This document shows, one piece after another, positions 1 through 12,595 of a stretch of DNA of 38,315 bases. Where the stretch lies: assembly GCA_013365365.1 (NCBI GenBank), contig JABVXU010000514.1:1-38315 (forward strand). The letters run 5' to 3'. Source of the DNA: Cruorifilaria tuberocauda. Lineage: Eukaryota; Nematoda; Chromadorea; Rhabditida; Onchocercidae. The notes under the pieces were generated by a model. The model saw nothing but the letters and a program-made list of their open reading frames with translations, was not told the origin of the DNA and did no database searches. The position numbers and the translations under genes are program-made. How positions within the stretch are numbered: the first letter of the stretch is position 1; every line of letters starts with the position of its first letter.

Positions 1-278
1 GAAAAATTTTTTAAACTTTATAGAGATTATGTACTATCAACTCTTTTCCACTTAGCAAATCAATTTAACCCACTCTAGTTTTTTTAATAATGGATACCCT
101 CATTGTGTCCGAAAGTTTAAATTATTTTTTTGATGCAACTGCTGCAGCATTATTCTGCGACACATGCTACAATAATTCACGAAAATTTTATCTGATCTAT
201 AATAATTAGTAAAAAAAGCCCATAAATAACATATTTAATTTTTGAAACTGTGTTTCATCTCACTAGGTAATTGTAGAT

Positions 279-360
279 GGTGTCGGCAGTCTTCTGTGAC
301 CGTAACAAGATTGAAGGTGTTCTTTCTTTTACAAGCGTGAGGAATTTCTGTTTGCGTGAA
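279..360. repeat. Dispersed repeat, copy A (matches window end)
   Basis: This stretch aligns by eye with 38231-38315 in the same orientation. Both begin with the same nine bases (ggtgtcggc). About 15 bases later both carry an 11-of-12 match (cgtaacaagatt against cgtgacaagatt), and then both have a T-rich segment containing gttcttt. Gaps of a few bases are needed, so these are diverged copies of one family. Copy A lies about 60 bases from the SL1-like sequence at 420-441. I do not recognise the family and see no coding potential in it. Confidence 0.55.
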
Positions 361-419
361 TCAAACTCTGGTTTCTATGTCAGGCAGATGTGATAACCGT
401 TAAGCTTGGGTTATACCTC

Positions 420-441
420 CTCAAACTTGGGTAACTAAACC
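420..441 (-). other. SL1 spliced-leader-like sequence
   Basis: On the minus strand this 22-base stretch reads as the nematode SL1 spliced leader with one substitution: the plus-strand base 435 is c where an exact SL1 would give t, so 21 of 22 match. In a genuine SL RNA gene the leader is followed at once by a GT splice donor and later by an Sm-binding site. Here the minus-strand bases after the leader begin gaggtata, without a GT at the junction, and I see no Sm-like site in the next 100 bases. It is therefore more likely the 5' end of a reverse-transcribed, trans-spliced mRNA or an SL pseudogene than an active SL RNA gene. Confidence 0.7.
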
Positions 442-1698
442 TTTATTCGGACAGATTTGATACAAACAATATTACAGCATCAATACATTAAATGAACAGT
501 TCCAAAACATTATTACTTTCAACTTTCAAGTATCAATAAGGCCGGAGAAAGGGGACTACACTGCTTAAGGCAAATTCTTAACAGTGCTTCTGGTGCGCAG
601 GACCTTTATTCTGGAGGATTATTCTTCATACATCAAACAAGAAGCTTTGATCTGTATAAATTTGAAGCTTTTTTTTACAACATACAAACAGAGAGCGCAC
701 CATTTACATTGTTAAATAAGGTCAAGAGATTTTATTATTCTTTATTTTCTTCTTGATTCTATCGATTCGTACTTGTAAAAGGAGCACACAATTTTTATTC
801 ACAATGTTGAGACCAAACATGGGATTTCAAATTTCTTCGGTTTCTCGCGTTTTCAGCGACAGGCGGGAGCGCAACACAAACATAAACTAATTCTTGAAGA
901 CTTCGCACTCACAAATCACAAATATTTATTGTTTAGCCAAAAGTTTTACTCGTGACGGGATTGAATATTATAATGATATTGTGCTGATTAAAGTTTATAG
1001 TTTTAGTGTTTTTTTATTTAGCTCTTTGCATAAGATGTGGTAACTGTCATGACATTTTTAGCATCTATTTTCAATTGCTGGAGATATTTAATTCAAAAAT
1101 TCCTGATTAATTCTTATTTAGCATTACAGCTTGGCAATTGTACCGTATTGTTTTTCCTTAGATTTCCTCCGAAAGAAATTTGTGACTTCGTACTTTCAGG
1201 AAAATGGGGTACGAATTGGATGGTCCTTATATGTCGAAGTTGTTATAATCCTTGTCTTTCTACAAGTTTTGATATGAGTAATCAATAAACAACATTTCAT
1301 TTTATGGATAAATTTTTAATCTGCTGATATTCTATCGCTGATCTTTCTTTTTCCAAACTTTTAGAGTAATTGTAATTCTTGCTTTAAATATGTGTAATGT
1401 ATTCTTTTGGTATTTTAAGAATTAATTTAATTTTGATTCGTGTTGCTGTTTTATTGTTTTGAATGCATAGGATACTCCGGGTGCAATGGATAATATTTGC
1501 TGAAATCCACAGTTGCATACTGTGTTATCTCACCACTTTTTTTGAAAACCAAGCATTGGGAAATCGAAATCATTGATTTGAACATCAGAAAGCTTAGGTT
1601 ATAAATAAAGTTCCTTATAATTCAAAAAATGTATGACTAATTTGAAAATCCAGTGAAAGTTTACGAAAACTTGTCATTTAGAAATTCATCGAAAAAAA

Positions 1699-1771
1699 TT
1701 TTAGACGCTCAATTCCAACCAAATTTAAGCATAGTTAATGCTTAAATTTGGTTGGAATTGAACGTCTAAAA
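1699..1771. repeat. Near-perfect inverted repeat, 34-bp arms
   Basis: Arms 1699-1732 and 1738-1771 are reverse complements apart from one mismatch and are separated by a 5-base spacer (agtta). The arms are not low-complexity, so chance is unlikely. It resembles a short hairpin or foldback. Two other palindromes in this window (12596-12688 and 25776-25816) also have a 5-base spacer. No coding sequence overlaps it. Confidence 0.9.
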
Positions 1772-3778
1772 TGACGAAGAATCTAAAAGATTGCTAATCT
1801 TAACTCTTCTTATGCATGTTTTTATCACAGAAAAGTTGAATGTAATTTAACTATTTGTAAGTGAAATATTGATGGCGTACCTAACTCTTGACACATATAC
1901 TTGTTGTTAATCTCATTATCGCATTTTTCCAATCTTTTTCAAATTTCTTAAGCTTCAACTTAATAAGAAAATACTTATCATCCCGACACTTAAATCGATA
2001 ATTTTCCTCGACAATGTCGCAACCACAACTAGTGGAGAAATTGTAACAATGATTTCATTGCGTGTCACAGCTCCAGTCATTCGCCTCTCCCAATCATTTC
2101 TACGTCGTTATATATCCCCTTTGTTTAATTTGCTCTGCACTTGCTTTGATTGCATCTTCAACTCGGTTAGCTGTTCATATCTCTTTTCATACAATTTTTT
2201 GAAACAAATTCACGATTTACAGAAAGCAATTGGTTTTCAACAATTTACTCCAACAGATAATTTTAATTCTATCATATGTATCAGATTTTTTGCATTTTTT
2301 ATCCATTTGTGGTACTTTGTCTATGTCTTTGTTCCTCACTTCCATTGTAATTTATTATACTGCTAAAACTTTTACTGTTTAATACTGTTGTAATAATTCG
2401 CGACTAATACAATTATAATTATCGTCTCATAATAATGTGGTATCCTGCACACGTAGATATCTGACCAGTTTTGAACGTAAAATTTCCGAACTTTATGAAT
2501 GAGGAAGCATGCTTATACCTTCCAGTCAAATAAGATGGATCTGAAATAATTTACAGCCTTCATAACTTTACGAAACGAAATTGTTTGAAAAATTTACTGG
2601 TTACTTAGAGCATAATTCGCAATTAAAGTGCCTTTAAGAAAAACGTTATCGAATTGTTGCAATTAATTGTGAATTATTAGCAAGAAAAAAAGTAAGAAAT
2701 TGTCCAACTTTGATAAATGATGACAGCAAAAGAATTGCAAAATGTTATGTGGGCTTTGAAATTTTTTTAATTCAAGTAGATGAATTTTTTTATTTCTGTA
2801 TAAATAATAGTAATTGTTGGGAAATCCGAGAAAGGGATCAAATGATGTATAATGTCAATCTCTGTCATTGTATGTTACATGTCATTATTTGTGATCTCTA
2901 TATCATCATATTGTTAGTTTTCTTCCATTTCCTTACATCATTGATCTGCATTTCTATAATTTACCTCGGCATCAATGATTTACCAACCTTGGCGCCACTT
3001 GTCCCACAAATAGGATCCCTTCATTCTCACCAAAGAATTTAGCCTTGGCTGGGTGGGTCTCCTTCCTCCCTCCCAAAACCCTCAAATGTCTGTCTATCGC
3101 TCCTCCAGAACTATTGGCTCGACATTGGACTTCCCCACAGTCATGACATTATTTTATTCTTGTACTAATTAATCTACATTATCATTAAGTTCCAAATGGA
3201 ACAGTGAAATCAATAGTAATCAAGTTAAATTTACATATCATGTAGTAAAAATAGTTGATATATAAAAAGTGTTTAAACGATGATTTATTGTTACTCTCAG
3301 AGCAAAAATAACTTCCAAGATGCTTTACATCGCTGGAAAGAATACAAGAAAGTACCTTTTGTACATATCAGTATAGTAAACAGCAGTAGTAAAAATTGAG
3401 ATAATAACATAACATGAATGCACCATACATGATCATTTTATGGGCATTGTTTAGTACGCTAGTCTTTTCCATATAAATCGATACTGTCTAATCGATTTCA
3501 AATAATGTACTGATTATGAGAAAACTGCTATAAATGCAATTCAAAATATGATCAAAAAGCTCATATAAATGAGATGACGATGTTCAGAGTACTTTGAATA
3601 TCTAAATTTGCATTTAAGTGAAATAATTAAAATGTAATTATGAAATATTTCACATAAGAATAGTGCTAGTTTTATAAGCATAATTGAAATTGAATGGAGA
3701 TATGTGACTTCAGTATTAATATAACTGCGATTCATGCTAAGATGTTTATCATCTGGCTGCTACAGTAGCAAAAGAAAG

Positions 3779-6700
3779 TTACTGTCCGTTAGATTTTGGA
3801 ATTTCCATTTGGCTAATAATATCGTACATTGATGCGCGATTCTTTGATATGTCAACACGGCTTAAGAGTGTTGAAATTTGTCGTTGAAAATCGTCATCTT
3901 CTTGCTGATTCAATGCAATACGCTGCAAATTAAAAATTTTTGATACTCACTGATCTCAAAAGTCTCAGCTTCGTAATCAGTTCAGCCGAAATAAATAAAG
4001 TTAATAAGATGTTCTAGACGGTATCAGTAGCATCTTTTAAGGATGAAACTGACCATCTAATAAATAGAATTCTGTTGCTTTCTCCTTGAGTTTAAAAGAA
4101 TTGCAGACTCAAATGAAAATGAATATTTAAGTGCATATACATCTTAAAATCACAATCCAAGGTTTTTAAGGGAAAAGATAACAGGGCAAAACAGTGATAC
4201 AGAGATCGATTAGAAATTTATTCATTCGATTGTAGAAATTTTGACATAAAAAATTCCTGGACAAAAAAAAAATGACTGGGAAAATTGATATATACCTAAG
4301 AATAAGCTTTTATTAATGTAGCACAGTAAAAAAATGTAATCTTCTCAAGTGTAATCTTTCTAAATGCACCAGATGAATTTCTTCTAATAACGCTGAGGAG
4401 GACACATGGATTTCAAAAAGTATTATTTTTCAGAGTCAACTGGAAAAGAATAAATTATTAAAAGGAAATATTTTACCTCAACTTTTTTATCTATTAATGT
4501 TAAAAAATGGTTTTGAATATCACCAATAAATTTTTTCAGCAAGCTGTACAGTCTAGTAGTACAGAGATAAATAAGGCTGGAGACTAGTGGTCATGATTTT
4601 GATTTATAGTAAAATTTCAAGTTTTGTCGAGAATTTCCTCGAAACTAGATTTCAATTATAAATGTTTATTTCTAATCTTTATATTAGAACATCATGAGAA
4701 ACTAAAGGTATGACTTTCTTGTGTCTCCTTTTGGCGCCACTGAATACAAGACATTTATGTTACTGTTGTAATATTTCCGGTGGATTATCATGTGTATGAT
4801 CTGCATGCTATCACACTATCTTTGCTTAGTGATAAGGATAGGACGTTACAATCATGGCTGTGTTATTATGCGATATTCTCACATATCCATATCTCATCGT
4901 ATCTACTGATAGATCAGATCTCCTCATCTTAGTAGAAAACCCCCCTCCCCCGCTGGTCTAGCGAGAGAGGATATCATTCTTGTCCTCGGCGGTGCGGTTA
5001 TTTTCCAAGGTTTTTTCATTGCTGTAAACGAATCTTCTATTGGTTCGTGCTAAATCCAAACAACTCAACTCAATCAAACTCAAATTTCACAACAAATTTA
5101 CAGATGATGCAATAAAATTTGACAAAAACATTTTAATCGAAAGCTGTCTACAGCAGTCAAAATTACTAGCAGAAGCCTTAAAATAGACAAAAAATTTGAA
5201 AGACAAATAGTCTTGAACTGTACTGAAATTATTTCGGGGAGTTCATAAACTGTTACGGACTAAAGGTTAACACATCAATGCTATTAAGCACTGAAGATTT
5301 CAGAAACCATTCACGAACTGCCATTTCGATCTAGCGTATCAAGCGCTAACTAACTTTGATAAGAGAATCAAGATAAAGACAAATCCTTACAAGTCTACTA
5401 ATATGCAGCGGACAGAATTTCGGAAGCTATATTCAAAGCAGTGGATTTTTTTCAATGATTTACTGAAAATATTTTCCTTCAAAAAATACGCTAAGTATAA
5501 AGAATGACTGTGTAATGACTGGCGAAATAATGAAAATTTACTTTATTTCATTAAAACAAAATTAAGATTAAAGGCTTACTGGCTGTTTCCCAAAAAGACA
5601 ATGAAAGACATCACTTTAATATTACTATTTTTTAAAATATTTCTGTTGATTTAATTAAATAGAACAATACCAGGTCGTTCGGGATCGAAAATTACTACTG
5701 CTCATTTTTTTTAAAAGAGGATTAATGATGAAGTGCATCAATGAAGTTTCGGTCTTCAAAAGATATAATTAGATAGATCCATTCAATACATTCATATTTC
5801 GAAACTACGGACACAATTTTGGTCCAAATTTTATTAGAAAAAAATAGTCAAATAAGAACTAGGGGAACTTCATATCAATTTCATAGAAAATTATAGTTAA
5901 CGAAGTGAGAATTTCACAATTTTCTTTGAATGCGACCTGGAGGATTTAAGTAGAGTCATTATTGTCAATTTCAGATTCTTTGGTATTCCAAATGATATTT
6001 TTTAGCATCAGTGTTGAAAATTTCAGTGATCCTCTTGAAATAATTTAAAGGAAAAAATATAAGAGATGTCCTAATCCAGTTCTCTACATTTTCCTTTTCT
6101 ACTATTTTTCCAGATGAAAGATGTTTGCATACATTGAAAGACCGGATTTCTATCTACAAACGAAATTTACGTACGTCCATGAAAACGGGTTATTCATCTA
6201 TTTGACAAACCACACGCTGATTTTTCTGAATGTTAATCATTCCGAACTAATACAAAAAAAAATCTGAATAATATGAAAATTTACAACATTTCCACAACTG
6301 TATAACATCTAACGTACTGTTGTATATGATGATGGTTTTCAATAACAATACAGGTGTAGTACTGAAGAATGTATTATTGATTAGTTGAGCAAAAAGAATG
6401 AACTCTAATCGCAATTTTCTACTATAATTAGTAGAGAATCTACTATAATCTATCAGTTATAGGTACTATAATTATACTTGCTTACTTCCAAGCAATATAA
6501 CTTTTAAGACCAAATTTCTGAATGATTCGTTACTAATCTTCATATCCGCAAAACAGAAGTTATCTTATCATATAAGACAAAAGTAATGTAAATGACAGGA
6601 TGATTTTCACAAGGAAACTGAAACCAGAATTCATGATTCAACCATTCTGAATTTCTTCTTTTTTCTTACACTAATGTTACACGATGACTCTGATTTATTC

Positions 6701-8930
6701 TTAATTAAAGATAAATATTCATGATGTCACTTCGTTCTATCGACAACTACGCGTTGAACAATAATGATTTAATATGCTGAAAGTTGGAATTTACTAATAT
6801 TTAGTGTCTTATTAATGTTATTAAATAAAATCTAAATTATTTATACCGAATACTAAATTTTTTATCACTATTTATGTTAAATTTGAACAAGGAAACGAAA
6901 TATTGAAAAATATCCTGGCAAAAACTTAAAAAAAATAACTGAGGATTAAATCGTTTATGGTTAACCGAATAGTTGGATTTAATCCTAAGATTATCAACAC
7001 AATAAGTTATAATATTGTGGCATAACTGTTTCAAATTATTTAAAATATTTACATCCAAAAAAGCTTTCATTCCTATTGCTATTTCTGTTTTCTCAAAATA
7101 GAAATAAACAATCGTACTTCATGAAAAGAACGACGTCTTTTCTCGCGTTCTTCTCTTTGATGTTTCAAAGTATCCATAAGTTTTTCATTGTGTGCTTTGA
7201 TCCTTTCCTCAACTTTATCCATGTAATGATTCAAATGATCCAGTTGTGAATCCAATCTTCGAATCTCTATAAAAAGAAAAGAAAACTTTACAATATACTA
7301 AAATGAGAACAATGGATTCACTTCATAAGAAGCAAAATTTTCTCAAATAACTGTAAAAAAACATAAAATTCTAGATCAAATGAAATGTGAAGCAATTCAT
7401 AATGCACCGCTTGACTTAGAAAAAAGGAAGGAAAAGTGTGACATCCTCATCCTGAACTTTGTTCATCCATCCCTCTATAAATAAAGGCAATTAATAGTAA
7501 AAAAAATAAAAATACCACAATTCTTGCTTATTTAGAATAAGCTTTCGAAAAGAATTTCGAGTTATTTTTTTAAGATTCTCGCGAACAATTGGATAATGGA
7601 TTTATTTTACTTAGAAGACAAATGTTAGAAAATTGTCTAAATAATATTCTCAAATTTCCGAAAAATAATTCTGCTAAAATTTACCTTCATTCCCATCATC
7701 TTCGGGTGTAATTTCATTAAGCACTTCGAGACCATGTTGCAACACAGCGAGTGAACTATTTTTATTATTTTCATCTGTTTCCAATTTAGTGCCGTTTATT
7801 GTTGCCTGCAATATCTCAATATTTGAATCACTCACTCGAGTATTAGGCGGGTAGCTTGGAAAATAACCGTATACTGTTATATTTAAGTTGGAAATCGAAC
7901 TTGTTATCTAAAATAAATACTAAATTAATTGATTTAAAAATTTTGGAATCATTTTTAAGCAGATTAATTTGGATTGGATTGCAGATTATCAAGATGATTG
8001 TGAATAGCACAGCTGGAAATGCCAAGCAATGAATAAGATATAAAAGAAAATATTTATCAAAAGCCCTTATGATTATAATGTGTTATCCAAATGCTTTACT
8101 AAAAATCAATAGAAAGATGAACAAAACAGCAGTTCAATTGCTTCAATTCAATTCAAGTGCTTCAACCATACTTCTGAATATATGAATCATTCTGCAGAAT
8201 TTTTATGATAATGAGCAAGAAAAACAAATACAATATAGTATAACAGTAAATGAATCTAACTTATTATCCAATACATTACTAACAACTTTCATGTTCTTAA
8301 TTAAAACGCCAATTTACAAATATGTGGTAAATAGTTATGTCCTCTTTTACATAATATACCTTCATACAGCATATATAGTGATACCCACACAGGCTATTTT
8401 GTAAAAGAAAAATTTCATATTCTAGGCATTAGATTAAATGAGAATAAAATTCGAGATTTACCTACGATTAATAAGCACACGCGAAACCTAAATATTTAGC
8501 AAATCATTAGTTTTTCTAATTTCAAAAACTATATCTTCCTGCCTTTCTTGAAATCTTCAGCACATTACTACTGAACTTACTACATCAGATTTAAACGCCA
8601 CAATCAGTATAAAGTAATATCTCATTTCTGAAATTACTGAAACATGACCATTACCTGTTGCTGAATATGGACAGGCGGTCTGTTCCTCATTCGGACAACG
8701 GTCACATTTTCTTCGACTCCAGCTGATGGTAAAGATGATTTAGAGATCTCATCACTGCACCATTTGTTTTTATTCTCAGTTGCCTGGCTTTGAACAGGTT
8801 GTAGCAATCGTTTTTGTTGACCATTACTGGATGATGTAGAGGTTGATGAGGTGGACGATAATGTTGGTGATATCATACTTTGACCACAACTGGCACCATT
8901 AATTATCCTGTTTCTTTTATCACTACTCAT
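3779..8930 (-). CDS. Coiled-coil protein, possibly bublin (BBLN/UPF0184)-like
   Basis: Four exons on the minus strand: 8930-8655, 7805-7685, 7266-7118 and 3922-3779. All junctions are GT/AG and the phases agree, giving 690 bp and a 229-residue protein. Residues 1-92 are Ser/Thr-rich and look disordered. From about residue 133 a charged helical stretch begins with IRRLDSQLDHLNHYMDKVEE and continues as a coiled coil rich in Glu, Lys and Arg to about residue 180. The last exon adds 47 conserved-looking residues ending SNGQ. The L-D-x-L/I-N...L/M-D-x-x-E-E spacing resembles the bublin coiled-coil family, whose C. elegans member organises intermediate filaments. That assignment is from memory of the family pattern and is tentative. 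Exon 3 can also be read through its donor to a stop at 7079, giving a 194-residue form without the last exon. The third intron is 3195 bases, far longer than the others. A T-rich acceptor 55 bases before the ATG supports this start. Confidence 0.7.
3923..7117 (-). other. Long third intron of the coiled-coil gene
   Basis: This 3195-base interval separates exon 3 from the last exon. The donor after 7118 reads gtacga on the minus strand and the acceptor before 3922 reads tttgcag; both leave phase 0. I see no embedded gene on either strand. A C-rich patch lies at about 4937-4960 in otherwise AT-rich sequence. If exon 3 is instead terminal, the sequence below 7079 would be intergenic and the 3779-3922 exon would need another parent gene. 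Confidence 0.55.
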
Positions 8931-8985
8931 TTGACAATAAATATCTGAGCTATTAGTTGTTGTCGCTTGTTTTATAATAATTTTT

Positions 8986-8994
8986 CTGCAAACA
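8986..8994 (-). promoter_or_regulatory. Probable 5' splice or trans-splice acceptor
   Basis: On the minus strand this reads tgtttgcag, a good nematode 3' splice site, ending 55 bases upstream of the ATG at 8930. No coding exon is apparent further upstream, so it could receive a spliced leader or join a non-coding first exon. The short 5' UTR it defines contains in-frame stops, which supports 8930 as the start. Confidence 0.5.
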
Positions 8995-10145
8995 ATCCCA
9001 GTATCGTATATTTTTTTGAAATGAAAATGATAATAACGTCAAAAATAATAATTATTATTAAGAAAAAAATAATAATTGGGTAGAAAATCTGAAAATTACC
9101 AACAAATCAAAGATTTTTCTAATTGATTTAGAGGAAGAGCACTCATAGACGATGCTAGCAATAAATAGTGCTGTGATCAATGATACAATATCAGTCCCCT
9201 CAACGAATGACACATGGATCGGAGAAAGAAATGAAGAACATGTAGCAATGAAAAACAGGAGGAGACAAATGGGAATATTTTCTTTTCCGTTCCATTTCAC
9301 TCTATTCCTTTCTTCCACAAAAACCGGAAAGACTGACTGACCGTCTTGCTATAGTAATCGCTGAATTATTCCCAACAGCTACCGATGTATAAAAGTTAAC
9401 CTAAATAATGCCAAACGATATTTTCTTCAGCTAATATTTCATCCCGTAGCGGATATACGCTCGTCTCTTTCAAATGACAACAATTCATTTTGATATGAAG
9501 AAAGAAATCAAAAAAAGAACGAAAACTGTTTGGAGCAGAAAGAATAACATGAAGTGGTTGAAAGACATCTGAAAAAAAATCTCTCTCTGGATTCGCGTGG
9601 AATTATTTCCCTTGCAACGCTTCTTCTCCCAGGCGCACGGATGGAATGAACTGAGCTTGACAGGCGGAATTCATGCTGTAAAAAGTAAATAATTATCATT
9701 AGAGTGGATAAATTTTGAAAAGAAACAGAAGGAAAATGTGATTGATAATTATTTTTCTTACGAAAATGCGTGAAAAGAAAATGCAATGTTAAGTGATGTA
9801 TCCTATTCATGTATCTTGCACAGCCATTTGACCTTGCCATCCATGATAATTGGAGTGTGTAATGAAAAATGTAGTGTACTTAAATACCAGCATTTTGGCA
9901 TTTCTCACATTATTTTAATCTCAAACATAGCTTCTATTCATTTCCGGTATTTCTCAGAGAGGCTATAACAAGAACGACGTAAGTATGGAGCACATTTAAG
10001 AGCGCTGCAATCAATACTTTCAATCTACAACCTTTCATTTTGATTAATTTTGACTAGTATATGAAAAAGGCATACAGAAGTATATTCTAATAGCTGTGGA
10101 AATTTCAGTTTATTTCTCAACACAATGATCAACGAGAAAAATTAT

Positions 10146-10226
10146 CTTTTATCCCTTATCATCTATCACTACTACTTTTAACATTATCATTATCATTGTT
10201 ACTATCACTACGTTGCTAGCAATCAT
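10146..10226. repeat. Imperfect ATC/ATT-rich simple repeat
   Basis: The stretch is built from short units such as tatcacta, attatcattatcatt and actatcacta repeated with substitutions. It looks like a decayed trinucleotide-type tandem repeat, with no coding signal. Confidence 0.5.
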
Positions 10227-10372
10227 ATCAACCAAAGTAATACTTTACAAGACACTGTAAATAAACAAACACGCTGGATGGATGGATCGGTTTGCTACTC
10301 TGAAGAGGAATTAAAGTATACGGGTAGTTGGAATTGCCACACTGTTTCTCTCCAACAATTGCTTTCCTTTGT

Positions 10373-10401
10373 CATCTCTCTCTCTCCATGTGTGTGTGTG
10401 T
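10373..10401. repeat. (CT)n followed by (GT)n microsatellite
   Basis: A run of about six CT units is followed directly by about six GT units. It is a compound dinucleotide microsatellite in intergenic DNA. Confidence 0.8.
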
Positions 10402-10710
10402 TTGGCGTCAACACGTAAATGACGAATCTATGATGCAATTAAATGGAATTTCTACGGATGATGGCTCCATGAGATGATTTCAATCAATGAATCAATATGT
10501 TTCATTGACTTTCAAATTAAGTTTTTTAGAAATATTATTTACTTCTACCAGCACTTAGCTGATCTCCATCGCTAATACAAAACAAAGATGAATTGCACTC
10601 TATCATACTGCAATGTCGGATTGCACACGATATTTGCACAGTGGAAGGTGTAAAACTGATAGGATAGAACGGGCAAGAATTAACCAACGCTAGCTAGTCA
10701 TTACCGACGT

Positions 10711-10791
10711 CGCTTGATCATTGTTGATTATTACTTTATCATCACTAATCTTTGCTTAATTATTGTTAACCATTGCTTAATCATTATTATA
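10711..10791. repeat. Degenerate tandem repeat, unit about 20-25 bases
   Basis: Three imperfect copies of a unit resembling gcttaatcattgttaa are visible: gcttgatcattgttga near 10712, gcttaattattgttaa near 10754 and gcttaatcattattat near 10776. The spacing is irregular. This could be an old minisatellite. Confidence 0.4.
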
Positions 10792-12281
10792 AGCTTTAAA
10801 AATCTTTAATAACTGCAGGACAGAATAAATGAATTCATCGTGTAATTCATTTCCCATGTAACATTTCACCTATATGTTTTGCCCTTCTCTGATTACATTC
10901 TGAAAATCTATTGGAAAGAAAATGGAAAATTGTTATATTTACTTTCTGATTCTTCTAACCGGAAAAGTGCTCGAAGCAGGAAAGACATGAAAATTTTCGT
11001 TTGCAGTCAGCATTTCGTCATAGCTATGATTAATTGTAAATCGAAAGGAAATGAGCTTTAATACCCTAAAATAATATTCACTTCGATTTATTTGCTATCG
11101 TCTTACTTACACTTCGAAATTTCCCAAATTTTCCTCTTAGAATTAAAAGGCCCAAATTCCAATTCAGAAAAAACCACTCAAATTTTTACCAAAGACTAAT
11201 TGGAAATATTTACAGAATGACAAACAAAAGGAATATTGATTAAAGAGAAGAAAATTTATGTAAACTTCAGAGGAAATAAATTTTCTATATAAATTATGGT
11301 TTTTTTTGAATATTGTTAGCAATAAAATATTCTCTCAAAACGAAAATAATTCCAAGTAAAACCTAAAAGGTCTAAAGCTAAATGCAAACCAATAAAATTA
11401 TCTTCTTTCTTCAATTAAATCCGAGCAATTTATTGACATTTTCGAAAATATTATTAGAAAGCCATCTAGCTGTGCAAAACAAGTTGCAAGTTTACTTTCT
11501 ATGTTCACCTCACCCGTATGTTCATAGATAGAAATCTTTTAACAGTGAATTATCTATTAAATCAAATGTATAATAAGTATTTCTAAAATTAAGAATTTAA
11601 TGACTTTCTTAAAACACTTTTTAAGTATTATTTTTACACGAAAGCTTCAGTTATTTCCGAAAGGTTGTACTGGCCATCGACAATATGCATTTCATCATCA
11701 CAGAAAATCATCAACAATCATTCACGTCATTACCGCCCAGCACTTTGTGTGAATTGCTGTGAACGCGACTATCTGGCGTTCAAATGGCACGAGGGGATTC
11801 ACATCTGACAATTGTCATCACATAACAACTAAATTATCAAAAAACCCAATAATTTAATGCTACGATGAATAGAAAATGGTTGGTCACATACTGCTTATTA
11901 CACCATAGTACATTTTACATTTATTTCATACAGGCCAGATATCGGACAACGAATCATTTTTCTTATCTTCAGATCAATTGGTAAACCCATAAATTATATA
12001 GAAAATGATTACGTCGGAAGGGGTTGACTTTCTGCGGCATCTTTTTTATTGATCCTAGAACAAGCTCTTTTAAACTGATCAAAAATACCGGAATTCATGA
12101 AAGCTGAATAGTACTCTTAACATTCGATTTACTTGTATCCATTTTTTCAACAAATAAAAGTAGAGTTAAATTCAAAATATTTACGATCGATTGGAAAATT
12201 TATTTCATTGCAAAATCAAAAGAATGAAAAATATGAAAGTATCACTGGAGTTAAGCAGTAAAAGATTGAAAATAAATGAAT

Positions 12282-12312
12282 ACATATATATATATATATG
12301 TATGTATATATG
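12282..12312. repeat. (TA)n microsatellite with TATG interruptions
   Basis: A pure AT dinucleotide run of about eight units passes into tatgtatgtatatatg. It is a simple-sequence repeat about 280 bases from the large palindrome. Confidence 0.85.
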
Positions 12313-12595
12313 TTATTTATTGCAGAAATAACTGAATAATTTCACAAAAAACAATGAGAAATTTATATAATCATAAATATTCATATGGTTTTGGTTCAAT
12401 AACACTTCTCATCAAAATAAGGCCATCGTATTCATATCATCTTATTATCACGATGACATCCCTACTGTTGGACAGCGACTATTGTTACTGTACAACAGAA
12501 GTCTTTCTAATGGAATTTTTTAATGTTAGATTCGTTGAAATGGAAAGAGAAGAGTTTTGATGTGAAAGGACGAAATAAATGATTTGCTGCACGAT

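Larger units (their letters stand above)
1..3778. other. Intergenic region, no supported gene
   Basis: I find no open frame here with recognisable protein similarity. The open frames of 60-110 codons near 1037-1288, 2049-2366 and 2710-3042 have AT-driven, hydrophobic, low-complexity composition and no flanking splice pattern, so I treat them as chance. What stands out is a dispersed repeat copy near 279-360, an SL1-like sequence at 420-441 and a strong hairpin at 1699-1771. Two stretches are richer in G+C than their surroundings (about 540-625 and 2985-3130). I cannot assign either, and they could be untranslated exon or decayed repeat sequence. Confidence 0.6.

Noticed and set aside
420..441. 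Active SL RNA gene
   Set aside because: No GT donor immediately after the leader and no Sm-like site in the next 100 bases on the minus strand.
1037..3042. Three plus-strand open frames of 83-110 codons in the first 3 kb
   Set aside because: Composition follows the AT-rich background, products have no recognisable motif, and there are no fitting splice sites. They are expected by chance in 38 kb of such DNA.
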